DNA of 64,000 nucleotides from Erythrobacteraceae bacterium (GTDB lineage Bacteria; Pseudomonadota; Alphaproteobacteria; Sphingomonadales; Sphingomonadaceae). Below the pieces are notes generated by a model. It was given only the letters and a program-made list of their open reading frames with translations, made no database searches and was not told the DNA's origin. Of the stretch, positions 18,851-27,700 are shown in pieces. Position numbers and translations under genes: made by a program. Within the stretch, counting starts at the first letter, position 1. Every line of letters starts with the position of its first letter. The stretch is taken from contig JAHEAX010000006.1 of assembly GCA_024642525.1 (NCBI GenBank), forward strand, positions 62,001 through 126,000, written 5' to 3'.

Positions 18851-19210
18851 TCAGGCATCGAGCAGCAGCAACAATTCTATCCGGACTTCCATGCGGGGTT
18901 CGGGCAGAATTGTGTGGTTAACCGCCTCCACATTAGCATCGGCGACCAGCTGGCCGGGAATTGCAAATTCATGGGTTGGCAGATCGACGATAAAGGTTTC
19001 GCCTGCCAGCACCGCCACTGGCCCGTTAAAGACCAGATCGATGCTGTGTCTCGCGCCGGAAAAGGTGATGCTGGCCCAGGCGGTTTCGGTATGGCGGACA
19101 AATTCAGCCTTGCCGCAAGCCAGTGCCTGGAGGGCAAAGCGAAGCTTGTCTGCTGCGCCCTTGCGGGATTTGCGCAGCAGCGCGTCGTCGATTTTCAGCT
19201 CAGCTGACAT
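18851..19210 (-). CDS. Conserved hypothetical protein, 119 residues
   Basis: I do not recognise a characterised family. The protein is small, soluble and without a signal peptide or membrane segment. A basic, Leu/Lys-rich N-terminal third (LLRKSRKGAADKLRFALQAL) is followed by a beta-rich part, an acidic or hydrophobic middle, and a leucine-rich C-terminus (RIELLLLLDA). Its start overlaps the stop of the 62-residue gene upstream by 11 bases, so the two are very likely one transcript. The overlap and preserved frame argue that it is real. Function unknown. Confidence 0.65.
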   Translation of the reverse strand: MSAELKIDDALLRKSRKGAADKLRFALQALACGKAEFVRHTETAWASITFSGARHSIDLVFNGPVAVLAGETFIVDLPTHEFAIPGQLVADANVEAVNHTILPEPRMEVRIELLLLLDA

Positions 19211-19388
19211 GGGCGTTCTCCAGATATTTGTTCATGAAATGTTCCACTCTTTTTTCCGTATCGGAACGGGGTGTGCGGCCATTGCGCAAATCCAGCACGA
19301 AGCGCGGGTCATGCGTTGCAAGGCGGCCGAACTTGGTCGCAGCCATGCCGGTTTCGCGAAGGAATTTTTCGATTGATCGGATTAGCAT
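19200..19388 (-). CDS. Small hypothetical protein, 62 residues, possibly DNA-binding
   Basis: A short basic protein of the type MLIRSIEKFLRETGM...FGRLA..DPRFVLDLRNGR. I recall closely similar small proteins as hypotheticals in sphingomonads. The helix-loop-helix character and basic composition hint at a reduced XRE-like HTH, but I cannot prove this. A GGGGA motif lies upstream of the ATG. It precedes and overlaps the 119-residue gene, and is divergent from the S24-type regulator, with about 120 bases between the starts. Confidence 0.6.
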   Translation of the reverse strand: MLIRSIEKFLRETGMAATKFGRLATHDPRFVLDLRNGRTPRSDTEKRVEHFMNKYLENAHVS

Positions 19389-19465
19389 GCGGTCCCCGTT
19401 TAGCTGAAGTGGATGTCATTGATTCATTGGCGATTCGCCCGATGTCCCAAGGGTCGCGGGTAAAA

Positions 19466-19508
19466 TCCTACTTGTCTAGGAAAAATACATCATCTAAGTA
19501 GGAAAAAT
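19466..19508. promoter_or_regulatory. Repeat-rich candidate operator upstream of the S24 regulator
   Basis: An AT-rich island in a GC-rich background. An exact 10-bp direct repeat, TAGGAAAAAT, occurs at 19477-19486 and 19499-19508, 22 bp apart (about two helical turns). An 8-bp inverted repeat, TCCTACTT / AAGTAGGA, spans 19466-19473 and 19496-19503. The second copy runs into the regulator's translation start. This layout is what one expects of a binding site for an autoregulating dimeric repressor; binding itself is inference. Confidence 0.45.
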
Positions 19509-19509
19509 G

Positions 19510-20202
19510 ATGCGACCACTCAAAACCAACGAATCCAGCGGGGCGGCTGACCCGCGTGAACGCTTGCTCGATCTTTCCCGCGAAAGGGGGGCCAGCCTGT
19601 CGGCTCTCTCACGCTTGATCGGCAGGAATGGAACATATCTACAGCAGTTTATCCGCAAGGGTAGCCCGCGAAAGCTGGAGGAGGAGGACCGGCGCACGCT
19701 GGCTGAATTTTTCGGAATTGCCGAATCCGAATTGGGCGCTCCTGCGGAGGATAATTCCTACGGCCCTGCGGTAAGGCTGCCAGCAGCGGCGCAAAAGGGC
19801 GGCTGGGTCATGGTGCCGCGCCTGCCGCTTGGCGCATCTGCCGGGCCGGGCGCGATGGCGGCTGACGAAAGGCCGTTCGACAGTTTCGGCTTCTCCCGCC
19901 GCTGGCTGCGCGAACAGGGGCTGGAGGGCGCGCAGCTTTCTGCAATCCGCGTAGAAGGCGATTCGATGGAACCGTTGCTGCGTGATGGCGATGAAATTCT
20001 GGTCGACCGTGCCCCCCGCGCTTTCCGCGATGGGATACATGTGGTGCGGCTGGGCGATACGCTGGTGGTCAAACGAGTGGCGGCGCTGGGGGCAGGGCGG
20101 ATTTCGTTGCTCAGCCAGAACATGGCCTATCCGCCGGTAGAAGTCGGCGCAGAGGAGGTTGAAATCATCGGCCGCGTTGTTTGGAAAAGCGGGCGTTTAT
20201 GA
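19510..20202 (+). CDS. S24-type (LexA/CI-like) transcriptional repressor
   Basis: 230-residue regulator with an N-terminal HTH-like region (about residues 10-60) and a C-terminal S24 peptidase fold. The catalytic serine is in VEGDSMEP (Ser152) and the lysine in LVVKRV (Lys188). The 36-residue spacing matches LexA/CI proteins. An Ala-Gly pair (GASAGPG) lies in the linker, where self-cleavage sites usually occur. ATG 19510 is better spaced (6 bases) from AGGA than ATG 19507 (3 bases). No phage genes are nearby, so a chromosomal stress or cell-state regulator is more likely than a prophage repressor. Direct repeats lie over its start. Confidence 0.83.
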   Translation: MRPLKTNESSGAADPRERLLDLSRERGASLSALSRLIGRNGTYLQQFIRKGSPRKLEEEDRRTLAEFFGIAESELGAPAEDNSYGPAVRLPAAAQKGGWVMVPRLPLGASAGPGAMAADERPFDSFGFSRRWLREQGLEGAQLSAIRVEGDSMEPLLRDGDEILVDRAPRAFRDGIHVVRLGDTLVVKRVAALGAGRISLLSQNMAYPPVEVGAEEVEIIGRVVWKSGRL

Positions 20203-20269
20203 CCGGTTCCGCGCTGCCTAGAATACCGCGTTCTTGCAATCCATAGCGGGTGCCGCCACATCTTGCAGC

Positions 20270-20947
20270 ATGACCGAGCAAGCAAAACCCGCCCTGCAGC
20301 CGCCCATGCGCGCGGCGATTCTTCCTGTGACCCCGTTGCAGCAGAATTGTAGCCTGATCTGGTGCACCAAAACCATGAAGGGCGCTCTGGTGGACCCGGG
20401 GGGCGATCTGGATATGCTCAAGGCGGCAGTCGCCAAGGCGGGCGTGACGCTTGAAAAAATTCTCGTGACCCATGGCCATATCGATCATTGCGGCGAAGCC
20501 GGCGTGCTGGCCAAGGAACTTGGCCTGCCCATCGAAGGCCCGCATGAAGCAGACAGGTTCTGGATTTCACGGCTGGACGATGACGGGCGGAAATATGGCA
20601 TCAACGGCCAGGTTTTCGAGCCTGATCGCTGGCTGAATGATGGTGATACAGTGACGGTTGGCGAACTGACCCTGGATGTCATTCATTGCCCCGGACACAC
20701 ACCGGGCCACGTCATTTTCTACCATCAACCGAGCAAGTTTGCGATCGTGGGGGACGTATTGTTCCAGGGGTCAATCGGGCGGACCGATTTCCCGATGGGC
20801 AATCACCAGGACCTGATTGATGCAATCACCCAGAAACTGTGGCCGCTGGGCGAAGATGTCACTTTCATCCCGGGCCATGGTCCGACCAGTACTTTTGGCC
20901 GTGAACGAAAGACCAATGCCTTTGTAAGCGATTACGCGCTGGGCTGA
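20270..20947 (+). CDS. MBL-fold metallo-hydrolase, glyoxalase II-like
   Basis: 225-residue metallo-beta-lactamase-fold hydrolase. Metal ligands are visible as THGHIDHCGE (HxHxDH), then CPGHTPGHV, VGDVLFQGSIGRTD, and a final FIPGHGPTS. This is the YcbL/GloB-like pattern, acting in the cytoplasm probably on a thioester or similar substrate. The ATG at 20270 is chosen: the open frame starts earlier at a non-ATG codon, and the protein alignment begins near MRAAILPVTPLQQN. It lies 67 bases downstream of the S24 regulator. Confidence 0.88.
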   Translation: MTEQAKPALQPPMRAAILPVTPLQQNCSLIWCTKTMKGALVDPGGDLDMLKAAVAKAGVTLEKILVTHGHIDHCGEAGVLAKELGLPIEGPHEADRFWISRLDDDGRKYGINGQVFEPDRWLNDGDTVTVGELTLDVIHCPGHTPGHVIFYHQPSKFAIVGDVLFQGSIGRTDFPMGNHQDLIDAITQKLWPLGEDVTFIPGHGPTSTFGRERKTNAFVSDYALG

Positions 20948-20962
20948 CGGGCAGCCCAGCGC
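20936..20962. terminator. Hairpin between convergent genes
   Basis: A perfect 11-bp inverted repeat, GCGCTGGGCTG / CAGCCCAGCGC, with a 5-base loop. It spans the MBL-hydrolase stop codon and lies just beyond the stop of the convergent MAPEG gene. It has no T-tract on either side, so factor-independent termination is uncertain. Confidence 0.4.
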
Positions 20963-20974
20963 GCCAGATCAGTT

Positions 20975-21367
20975 TCAGATCACGCCCAGCGTAATCAGCG
21001 TTGCGGCAACCGCGAGGCCGAGCAGCGTTAGAACGGTTATGATGGTGCCAATCGCACGACCTTGCTTGAATGCGGCACCGTCCATACCGATACCGTGGGC
21101 GACCCGGCCCAGCATATAAATGCCTGCAACATAGGCGAGCCACGGCGCGCCTTTTCCGGTCATTTCAATCGCCGCGACCAGAATCAGGACAAACGGGGCG
21201 CTTTCCACGAAATTTGCGTGGGCGCGCATCCGGCGAATGACTTTTTCATTGCCGCCATCGCCGATGCTGACTTTTTCGGAGCCCCTGACCTGCCCGACCC
21301 TGATCATGAGCCAGAAAGCGATGATGGCGGCGGCGGCAGCAGCACTAAGCGTTACGGGTAGCAGCAT
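20975..21367 (-). CDS. MAPEG-family membrane protein
   Basis: 130-residue integral membrane protein with four hydrophobic segments and the MAPEG features [10 protein letters not shown] (loop after helix 1) and GRVAHGIGM. Eukaryotic members are glutathione transferases or leukotriene synthases; bacterial ones of this short type are uncharacterised. ATG 21367 is preferred over the longer frame because GAGGGGA lies 8 bases upstream. It is divergent from rpmF. Confidence 0.85.
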   Translation of the reverse strand: MLLPVTLSAAAAAAIIAFWLMIRVGQVRGSEKVSIGDGGNEKVIRRMRAHANFVESAPFVLILVAAIEMTGKGAPWLAYVAGIYMLGRVAHGIGMDGAAFKQGRAIGTIITVLTLLGLAVAATLITLGVI

Positions 21368-21567
21368 GGTTAAATCCCCTCTTATTGGTTTCAAGCTGCT
21401 ACTTACTATCGCGATTGCTTGCAACGTTTGACGAATCCGCTATAGGCCGCGCCTTCGCCGCTCCGACGGAACATGGATGGTGCACTGGTCAGTTGGCCTT
21501 GTGCCCCGCCTTCCCTTCGCCTAGAGCGGCCCGCGAAACATTTGAATCATATAGAACAGGCTCCGCA

Positions 21568-21747
21568 ATGGCTGTCCCTAAACGTAAAGTATCCCCACAC
21601 CGCCGTGGTAATCGGCGTTCACACGATTCGCTCAAGGTTGAAGCATTCCATGAATGCAACAATTGCGGCGAACTGAAGCGCCCGCACAATCTGTGCTCGC
21701 ACTGTGGTCACTACAACGGTCGTGAGATCGTTGCGGTCGGACTCTGA
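21568..21747 (+). CDS. rpmF: 50S ribosomal protein L32
   Basis: 59-residue ribosomal protein. It begins [14 protein letters not shown], as in alphaproteobacterial L32, and has a zinc ribbon CNNC...CSHC. It is full length. The gene stands 29 bases ahead of plsX, the widely conserved rpmF-plsX-fabH order that links ribosome production to membrane lipid synthesis. Confidence 0.96.
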   Translation: MAVPKRKVSPHRRGNRRSHDSLKVEAFHECNNCGELKRPHNLCSHCGHYNGREIVAVGL

Positions 21748-21776
21748 TTTTTCGAAACTAGACGGAGTACGCGCAC

Positions 21777-22826
21777 ATGAGCCTTCCGCGTATCGCTATC
21801 GATGCGATGGGCGGCGATGAAGGTGTGCGCGTCATGGTCGAAGGTGCGGCCGAAGCGCGCCGCCATCACGACCGCTTCAAGTTTCTCCTGGTGGGTGATG
21901 AAGTGCGGATCAAAGCCGCGCTTGAAACTCACCCCAATATGCGTGGTGCATCAGAAATCCTCCATTGCGAGGATGTCGTGGGCGGTGATGAAAAGCCGAC
22001 CCAAGCGTTGCGCCGCGCCAAGACTACATCCATGGGCCTTGCCGTTAATGCGGTGAAGAAGGGTGATGCGGGCGCTGCGGTCAGCGCAGGCAATACCGGC
22101 GCGCTGATGGCGATGAGCAAGCTCGCGCTGCGCACCATGCCTGGCATTGACCGGCCTGCGCTGGCGGCATTGCTGCCGACGCTGGGCGATAATGATGTCA
22201 TCATGCTTGATCTCGGCGCCAATACCGAATGCGATGCGCGCAACCTCGTGCAGTTTGCCATCATGGGCGCGGCTTATTCGCGTATCGTCACCGGCCGCGA
22301 AGCGCCGCGGGTTCGCCTGCTCAATATCGGCACGGAAGAAATCAAGGGCACTGACCAGCTTCAGGAAGCGGCTGCCCAGCTGAAGGCCGCGACCGGCCTT
22401 GCGATGAGCTTCGACGGCTTCCTGGAAGCAGACAAAATCAACCGCGGCGATGTCGATGTAGTGGTGACGGACGGTTTTTCCGGCAATATCGCGCTGAAGG
22501 CAATCGAAGGTGCCGCACGGTTTGTGACCGATTTGCTGAAGGATGCCTTCCGCAGTTCCATCCGGTCCAAGGTCGGTTTCCTCATTTCGCGTCCAGCGAC
22601 CGAATTGCTGAAGCACCACCTAGACCCCAATAATCACAATGGCGCGGTTTTCCTCGGCCTCAATGGGGTCGTGGTGAAAAGCCATGGCAGCGCGACTGCA
22701 GGCGGTGTGGCAAACGCTGTGGCCGTGGCTGCGCGCCTGCTCGAAGAAGACCTTACACAACGGATCGCAGTTGATATGGCAGCATTGCATGAACGCAGCA
22801 GCGAATACACGGGCGGTGCCAAGTGA
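21777..22826 (+). CDS. plsX: Phosphate acyltransferase PlsX
   Basis: Converts acyl-ACP to acyl-phosphate for phospholipid synthesis, as a peripheral membrane enzyme. The family start [10 protein letters not shown], the SAGNTGALM block, [10 protein letters not shown] and [13 protein letters not shown] are all present. At 349 residues it is normal length. The stop overlaps the fabH GTG start by 4 bases (GTGA), showing translational coupling. Confidence 0.97.
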   Translation: MSLPRIAIDAMGGDEGVRVMVEGAAEARRHHDRFKFLLVGDEVRIKAALETHPNMRGASEILHCEDVVGGDEKPTQALRRAKTTSMGLAVNAVKKGDAGAAVSAGNTGALMAMSKLALRTMPGIDRPALAALLPTLGDNDVIMLDLGANTECDARNLVQFAIMGAAYSRIVTGREAPRVRLLNIGTEEIKGTDQLQEAAAQLKAATGLAMSFDGFLEADKINRGDVDVVVTDGFSGNIALKAIEGAARFVTDLLKDAFRSSIRSKVGFLISRPATELLKHHLDPNNHNGAVFLGLNGVVVKSHGSATAGGVANAVAVAARLLEEDLTQRIAVDMAALHERSSEYTGGAK

Positions 22827-23788
22827 TTCGTTCTGTTGTTTGTGGCAGCGGTTCTGCGCTTCCGGGCGCGCCTGTCACCAATGCCGATCTGGAAAAGCGG
22901 GTCGACACCACTGATGAATGGATCGTGGAACGCACCGGCATCCGCCAGCGCCATATCGCCGCAGAAGGTGTCACCACTTCCACCCTGGCCATCGAAGCTG
23001 CGCAAAAGGCACTCTCCTCTGCCGGGATGGATCCGAAATCCATCGACCTGATCGTGCTGGCGACTGCCACGCCCGACCAGACTTTTCCTGCAACCGCAAC
23101 GCAGGTTCAGGATGCGCTTGGCTGCAATGGCGGTATCGCGTTCGATGTCGCTGCTGTGTGCTCAGGCTTTCTCTATGCGCTGGCTACGGCCGATTCGATG
23201 CTTCGCACCGGCCTGGCAAAGCGCGCGCTGGTGATTGGCGCAGAAACTTTCAGCCGCATTCTCGACTGGGAAGACCGCACGACCTGCGTGCTTTTCGGCG
23301 ACGGCGCTGGTGCAATGGTGCTCGAAGCGCGCGAAAGCAGCGAGGATGGCCCGGGCATTATCTCGACCAAGCTTCACGCCGATGGCGCGCATAACCAGCT
23401 GCTTTATGTAGATGGCGGCCCGTCAAGCACGGGCACGGTGGGCAAATTGCGCATGAAGGGCCGCGAAGTGTTCCGCCATGCCGTGGTCAATCTGGCATCG
23501 GTTCTGGAAGAAACGCTGGCTGAAACAGGCTACAGCGCAGCTGATATCGACTGGGTGGTTCCGCACCAGGCGAATGCCCGTATTCTGGATGCCACGGCAC
23601 GGAAACTCGGGCTGCCCGCGGAAAAGGTTATCGTCACGGTTGACCGCCATGCCAATACCTCCGCCGCATCTGTTCCGCTGGCTTATGATACGGCTGTCGC
23701 TGATGGCCGGATCAAGCCGGGCGACCTCGTCATGTTCGAGGCAATGGGCGGCGGATTTACCTGGGGCGCAAGTTTAATCCGCATCTAG
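22823..23788 (+). CDS. fabH: 3-oxoacyl-ACP synthase III
   Basis: Starts fatty-acid chains by condensing acetyl-CoA with malonyl-ACP. The catalytic triad is intact: Cys113 in AAVCSGF, His248 in VPHQANARI and Asn278 in RHANTSAA. It uses a GTG start overlapping the plsX stop. The C-terminal [17 protein letters not shown] is typical. A probable factor-independent terminator lies 4 bases after the stop. 321 residues, normal length. Confidence 0.97.
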   Translation: MIRSVVCGSGSALPGAPVTNADLEKRVDTTDEWIVERTGIRQRHIAAEGVTTSTLAIEAAQKALSSAGMDPKSIDLIVLATATPDQTFPATATQVQDALGCNGGIAFDVAAVCSGFLYALATADSMLRTGLAKRALVIGAETFSRILDWEDRTTCVLFGDGAGAMVLEARESSEDGPGIISTKLHADGAHNQLLYVDGGPSSTGTVGKLRMKGREVFRHAVVNLASVLEETLAETGYSAADIDWVVPHQANARILDATARKLGLPAEKVIVTVDRHANTSAASVPLAYDTAVADGRIKPGDLVMFEAMGGGFTWGASLIRI

Positions 23789-23792
23789 CAGG

Positions 23793-23810
23793 AAAAGCGC
23801 GCTTTTTTTT
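23793..23810 (+). terminator. Probable factor-independent terminator after fabH
   Basis: A short stem AAAAG / CTTTT with a CGCG loop is followed by a run of T's (eight in total from 23803). It lies directly after the fabH stop and would end the rpmF-plsX-fabH transcript. The stem is short and AT-rich apart from the loop. Confidence 0.6.
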
Positions 23811-23848
23811 CACAAACGGTTGTGAAACCGAACTGAAATATATACACT
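23808..23848 (+). promoter_or_regulatory. Inverted repeat and candidate promoter for ihfA
   Basis: A perfect 8-bp inverted repeat, TTTCACAA-ACGG-TTGTGAAA, spans 23808-23827. Its right arm supplies a possible -35 box TTGTGA (23820-23825), 17 bases before a possible -10 TACACT (23843-23848). An operator overlapping the promoter, or a second hairpin of the upstream terminator, are both possible. Matches to consensus are partial. Confidence 0.4.
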
Positions 23849-23900
23849 GATTCTCGGTTGCCAATTCAACGGGTCGCGCCGAAGAAGAGGGGATATGCGA

Positions 23901-24200
23901 ATGACGCGTTCGGTGGGTACGCTAACTCGCGCCGATCTGGCAGAGACAATCAATCGCAAATTGGGTTTTTCACGGGCAGAATCGCTGGACCTGGTCGAAG
24001 CAATTCTGACGCATATGTGCCAAGCCATGTCTGATGGCGAAAACGTGAAGATATCCGGGTTCGGAAGTTTTGTTCTCCGTGACAAGAAAGAACGCATCGG
24101 CAGAAACCCGAAAACGGGCGTCGAAGTTCCCATTACACCACGCCGGGTGATGACTTTCCGTGCCAGCCAGTTGCTGAAGGAACGCATTGCCAAGGCTTGA
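23901..24200 (+). CDS. ihfA: Integration host factor alpha subunit
   Basis: Nucleoid DNA-bending protein, half of the IHF heterodimer. It shows TRADLAE.INRKLG, the dimer helix, [14 protein letters not shown] and the DNA-intercalating arm [17 protein letters not shown] ending in [12 protein letters not shown] 23901 (99 residues) is preferred over ATG 23895: GAGGGGA (23887-23893) sits 7 bases before 23901 but only 1 base before 23895. The gene order fabH-ihfA-merR is conserved in alphaproteobacteria. Confidence 0.95.
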   Translation: MTRSVGTLTRADLAETINRKLGFSRAESLDLVEAILTHMCQAMSDGENVKISGFGSFVLRDKKERIGRNPKTGVEVPITPRRVMTFRASQLLKERIAKA

Positions 24201-24257
24201 TCTATCCACTTGAAAATTCAGGTGGATTTGTAATTCTGACAAGTCAGGGAAATTGTG

Positions 24258-24692
24258 ATGAGCGCCACATTCGATGCCAGGTTTGACGATGGCAAAGATG
24301 ATGGCGCTCTTCGCACGATTGGCGAAGTCAGCAAGGCACTAGGCATTAAGGCCCATGTGCTTCGCTATTGGGAACAGCAGTTCCCCATGCTCAAACCATT
24401 GAAGCGTAGCGGCGGCAGGCGGTATTACCGTTCCGAAGATGTTGCCATGGTGGAAGATATTGACCGGCTGGTGAACCGCGAAGGCTATACGCTGAAGGGT
24501 GCGCAGCAGGCATTGAAAACCCCCAGAACGATGGCTCCTGCACCGGTTGAACCTTCGACTCAGGTGGAAAAATCTTACCGCGACTCGCACAATGAACAGC
24601 CTGCCAGATCGGGCAATGATGCCGTTTCTGCCGAAGTTGTCGGGAAAATCTGGTCAATCCGGTCGAAATTGGCAGCCGCTCTCGAAAACTGA
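24258..24692 (+). CDS. MerR-family transcriptional regulator
   Basis: 144-residue regulator with an N-terminal MerR winged-helix domain (about residues 20-85). It shows TIGEVSKALGIKAHVLRYW, SGGRRYYR and MVEDIDRLVNREGYTLKG. The C-terminal part is short and low-complexity, with no recognisable effector domain or cysteines. ATG 24258 has AGGGA 7 bases upstream and is preferred over GTG 24255. It sits 57 bases after ihfA, as in related genomes. The target genes are unknown. Confidence 0.92.
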   Translation: MSATFDARFDDGKDDGALRTIGEVSKALGIKAHVLRYWEQQFPMLKPLKRSGGRRYYRSEDVAMVEDIDRLVNREGYTLKGAQQALKTPRTMAPAPVEPSTQVEKSYRDSHNEQPARSGNDAVSAEVVGKIWSIRSKLAAALEN

Positions 24693-24720
24693 TTGAACAG
24701 GCTGTTTGGCTGCGCGTGCC

Positions 24721-27700
24721 CTATTCCGCCGCCAGCAATTCTTCCGCCGCGCCAAGGTCCACACTGACCAGGCGCGATACGCCCTGTTCCACCATCGTTA
24801 CCCCGAACAGCCTGTGCATCCTGCTCATGGTGACGGCATTATGCGTCACGATGAGATAGCGCGTATCCGTCTCGCGAGACATGGCGTCCAGCAGGTCGCA
24901 GAAGCGATCGATGTTTGCATCGTCGAGCGGCGCGTCGACTTCGTCCAGCACGCAGATCGGTGCGGGGTTGGTAAGGAACAGCGCAAAAATGAGCGCGATA
25001 GCGGTAAGGGCCTGCTCCCCACCTGAAAGCAAGGTCAGCGACTGAAGCCGTTTGCCCGGCGGCTGGGCATATATTTCCAGCCCTGCTTCCAATGGGTCTT
25101 CGCTATCGATCAGCGCCAGATGGGCCTGCCCGCCTTCGAACAGGCGGGTGAAAAGGCGGCGGAAATGCGTGTCGACCTGTTCGAATGCGGCGCGCAACCT
25201 TTCGCGGCCTTCGCGGTTGAGATTTCCGATTGATCCCCGCAGGCGATTGACAGCTTCGGCCAGCTCAGCCTGTTCAGCAGTGCTGCTGCCATGTTCCAAT
25301 TCGATCCGGCTCAGCTCTTCGGCTGCCACAAGATTGACCGGTCCGATTCTCTCGCGGCTGGCTGTCAGCCGCTCCATCTCTTCTGATTCTGTGCCTGAAT
25401 TCTTTACAGCTTCAGATTCGAAGCCGAAGCGTTCTGCCAGCATCGGCGGAGGGCACTGGAAGCGTTCGCCCGAAATGCGCGCCATTTCACTGCGCCGCGC
25501 TTCTTCGTTTTCAGCCTTCGCTGCCAATCCGGCTCTTGCTTCACGGGCGCTGGCCAGCGCCTCGTTTGCTTCGGCAAAGTCGCGGTCAGCCTGCCGCGCC
25601 AGTTCCGTCTCTCTCTGGACGACCGCTTCAGCTTCAGCCAGTTCCTTGCCCAGCCTTTCGCGCACCGTGTCGCCCTGTTCAATCTCGCGCATCAGACCTT
25701 CGGGCTTGGCCGCAAAAATGGCGCGCTCTTCCTCGATTTCCTCAAGCCTGCGCGCTGTATCGGACAGGCGCCGAGCGGCATCGCCCGACCGCGCCTGCCA
25801 ACTGGCCATGTCGGATCGCTGGGCCGCTGTCCGTTCGCGGGCAACGGCCAGGCCCTGGTCGTGCGCAGCCAGTTCCGCGGTGGATGCCTGCAGCATGGTA
25901 CGGGCGTTATTGTGACGCGCCTGCACGCCATCGAGTGCTGCGCGGCCCGTGTCAGGGTCCGGCAATGTGCTGCGCCGGTCCGTGGCAGTGGCCAATTCGC
26001 TATCGGCTTGCTCACGCTGTTCAGCCAGTTCGCCGGCGGACGCTTCCAGCTCTGCAAGCCGCGTGGCCATTCTTTCGCGTGACGCCTCTGCCTGGTCCAG
26101 CGCACGAAGTGCCTGCCTTTCAGCTTCGGCGTCTTCATTCACTTCGCGCTCCGCCGCCACCAAGGCCCGCTGCAGGGACGTCAATTCTTCTTGCGCTGCA
26201 GTTTGTGCTGCTTCCGCCTTGTCTGCTGTTGCGCGCATCGCGGGCAATTGCGCTTCAAGGTCGGCAAAGCGGTTTTCCGCCTCCAGCCGGGCTGCTTCGG
26301 CTGCACCTTCACCGCGGGCGACGAAACCGTCCCACCGGCGCAGCGCGCCAGCAATGGTCACCAGCCATTCGCCAGGTTCAAGCTTTCGGCCGTCATCATT
26401 CTCGGCCACGTGGACCAGCGCAAGCCGGGCAGCGAGTTGGGGCGGGCAATCACGGACATGGGCAGCAATGCTGTCAGAAACCTGTCGGGGCGCGTCGCGG
26501 CCAGTCCAGAACCGGCCTTCCGCCTCGCCTTCGGGCATGCCAAGCGGCGACTTCGCATCGCGGCCCAATACGGCTGCAAGGGCGCGTTCATAGCCTTTTT
26601 CCGCACGCACCTTGTCCAGTGCTGCGGGCAGGCCCTGCCGTGTGGCTGCGCGCTTTTCGCGCGCATCGCGGTCCCGTGCCAACGCGGTGTGCTCACGCTC
26701 GACTCCGGCCAGTTCGGCCCTGGCAGATGACAAGGCGCTGGCCGCTTCATCCCGCGCTTCCTGAAGCAGCTGCTTGCGCGCCTGTTCGTTGGCGAAATGT
26801 GCGCGCGCCTCGGCAAGACTGCGCGATGCAGCATCAGCCGCCATGCGCGCCTGCGTAACTACCACTTCCGGATCGCCACTGGCGGCCAAGGCGGCACGGG
26901 CATCTTCCTGTCGCCGCGCTTCTGCCTGCAGCCGTTCGATGCGGGACTGGGCCTGCGCAATGGCAGCCTCGGCCACCCGCCATTCCGCTTCCACGCCTGC
27001 ATGGTCGGCCGTTGCTTTCGCCAGCGCCAGTTCGGCGGCGCGGCCCGCGCGTTCATTGTCTTCCAGCTTTGCTGCCAGAGCGGGCCTGCGGGTTTCATCC
27101 TCGGCAAGCGACTTTTCGCTGGCGGCCAGATCGCGTTCCAGCCGCGCCAGGGCTTCAGCCGCATCCTTGGTCATGCGGTCGGCTTCGCCACGGTCGTCTT
27201 CCAGCCGGACTTTCTGGCGTTCAAGGTCGGACAGTCGCTGCTCTGCTGCTTCCAGCTGGCTGCTGAGCGCGGCCATGCGGTGTCCATGAGCACTGGAGTC
27301 GTCGCGCCGGTCAGCCAGTTCCTCCCGCGCTTCGGACAGCCTTGCGGCGGCATCGTGCTGCGCCTTTTGCGCGGCAGCTGTTTCTGCCTGCGCGGCTGAA
27401 ACGCGTTCTTCTGCTGCTTTTGCCTGTTCGCGGGCGGCATTGGCGGCAGCAGCGGCATCGCGCCAGCGCGCAAACAGCAGCCGCGCTTCCGCCACGCGGA
27501 TTTCTTCTGACAGTCGGGTGTAGCGTTCTGCCTGCTTGGCCTGCCTGCGCAGCGACGCCATTTGCGTGTCGAGACCTGCCATAAGGTCTTCCAGACGCGC
27601 CAGATTGGCCTCTGTCTGGCGCAATTTACTTTCCGCATCCCGCCGCCTGACGTGGAGGCCGGCAATACCCGCCGCTTCTTCCAGCATCTGCCTGCGCTCT

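Noticed and set aside
19510-20202. Prophage repressor marking an integrated phage
   Set aside because: No integrase, structural or lysis genes, and flanking genes are ordinary chromosomal ones.
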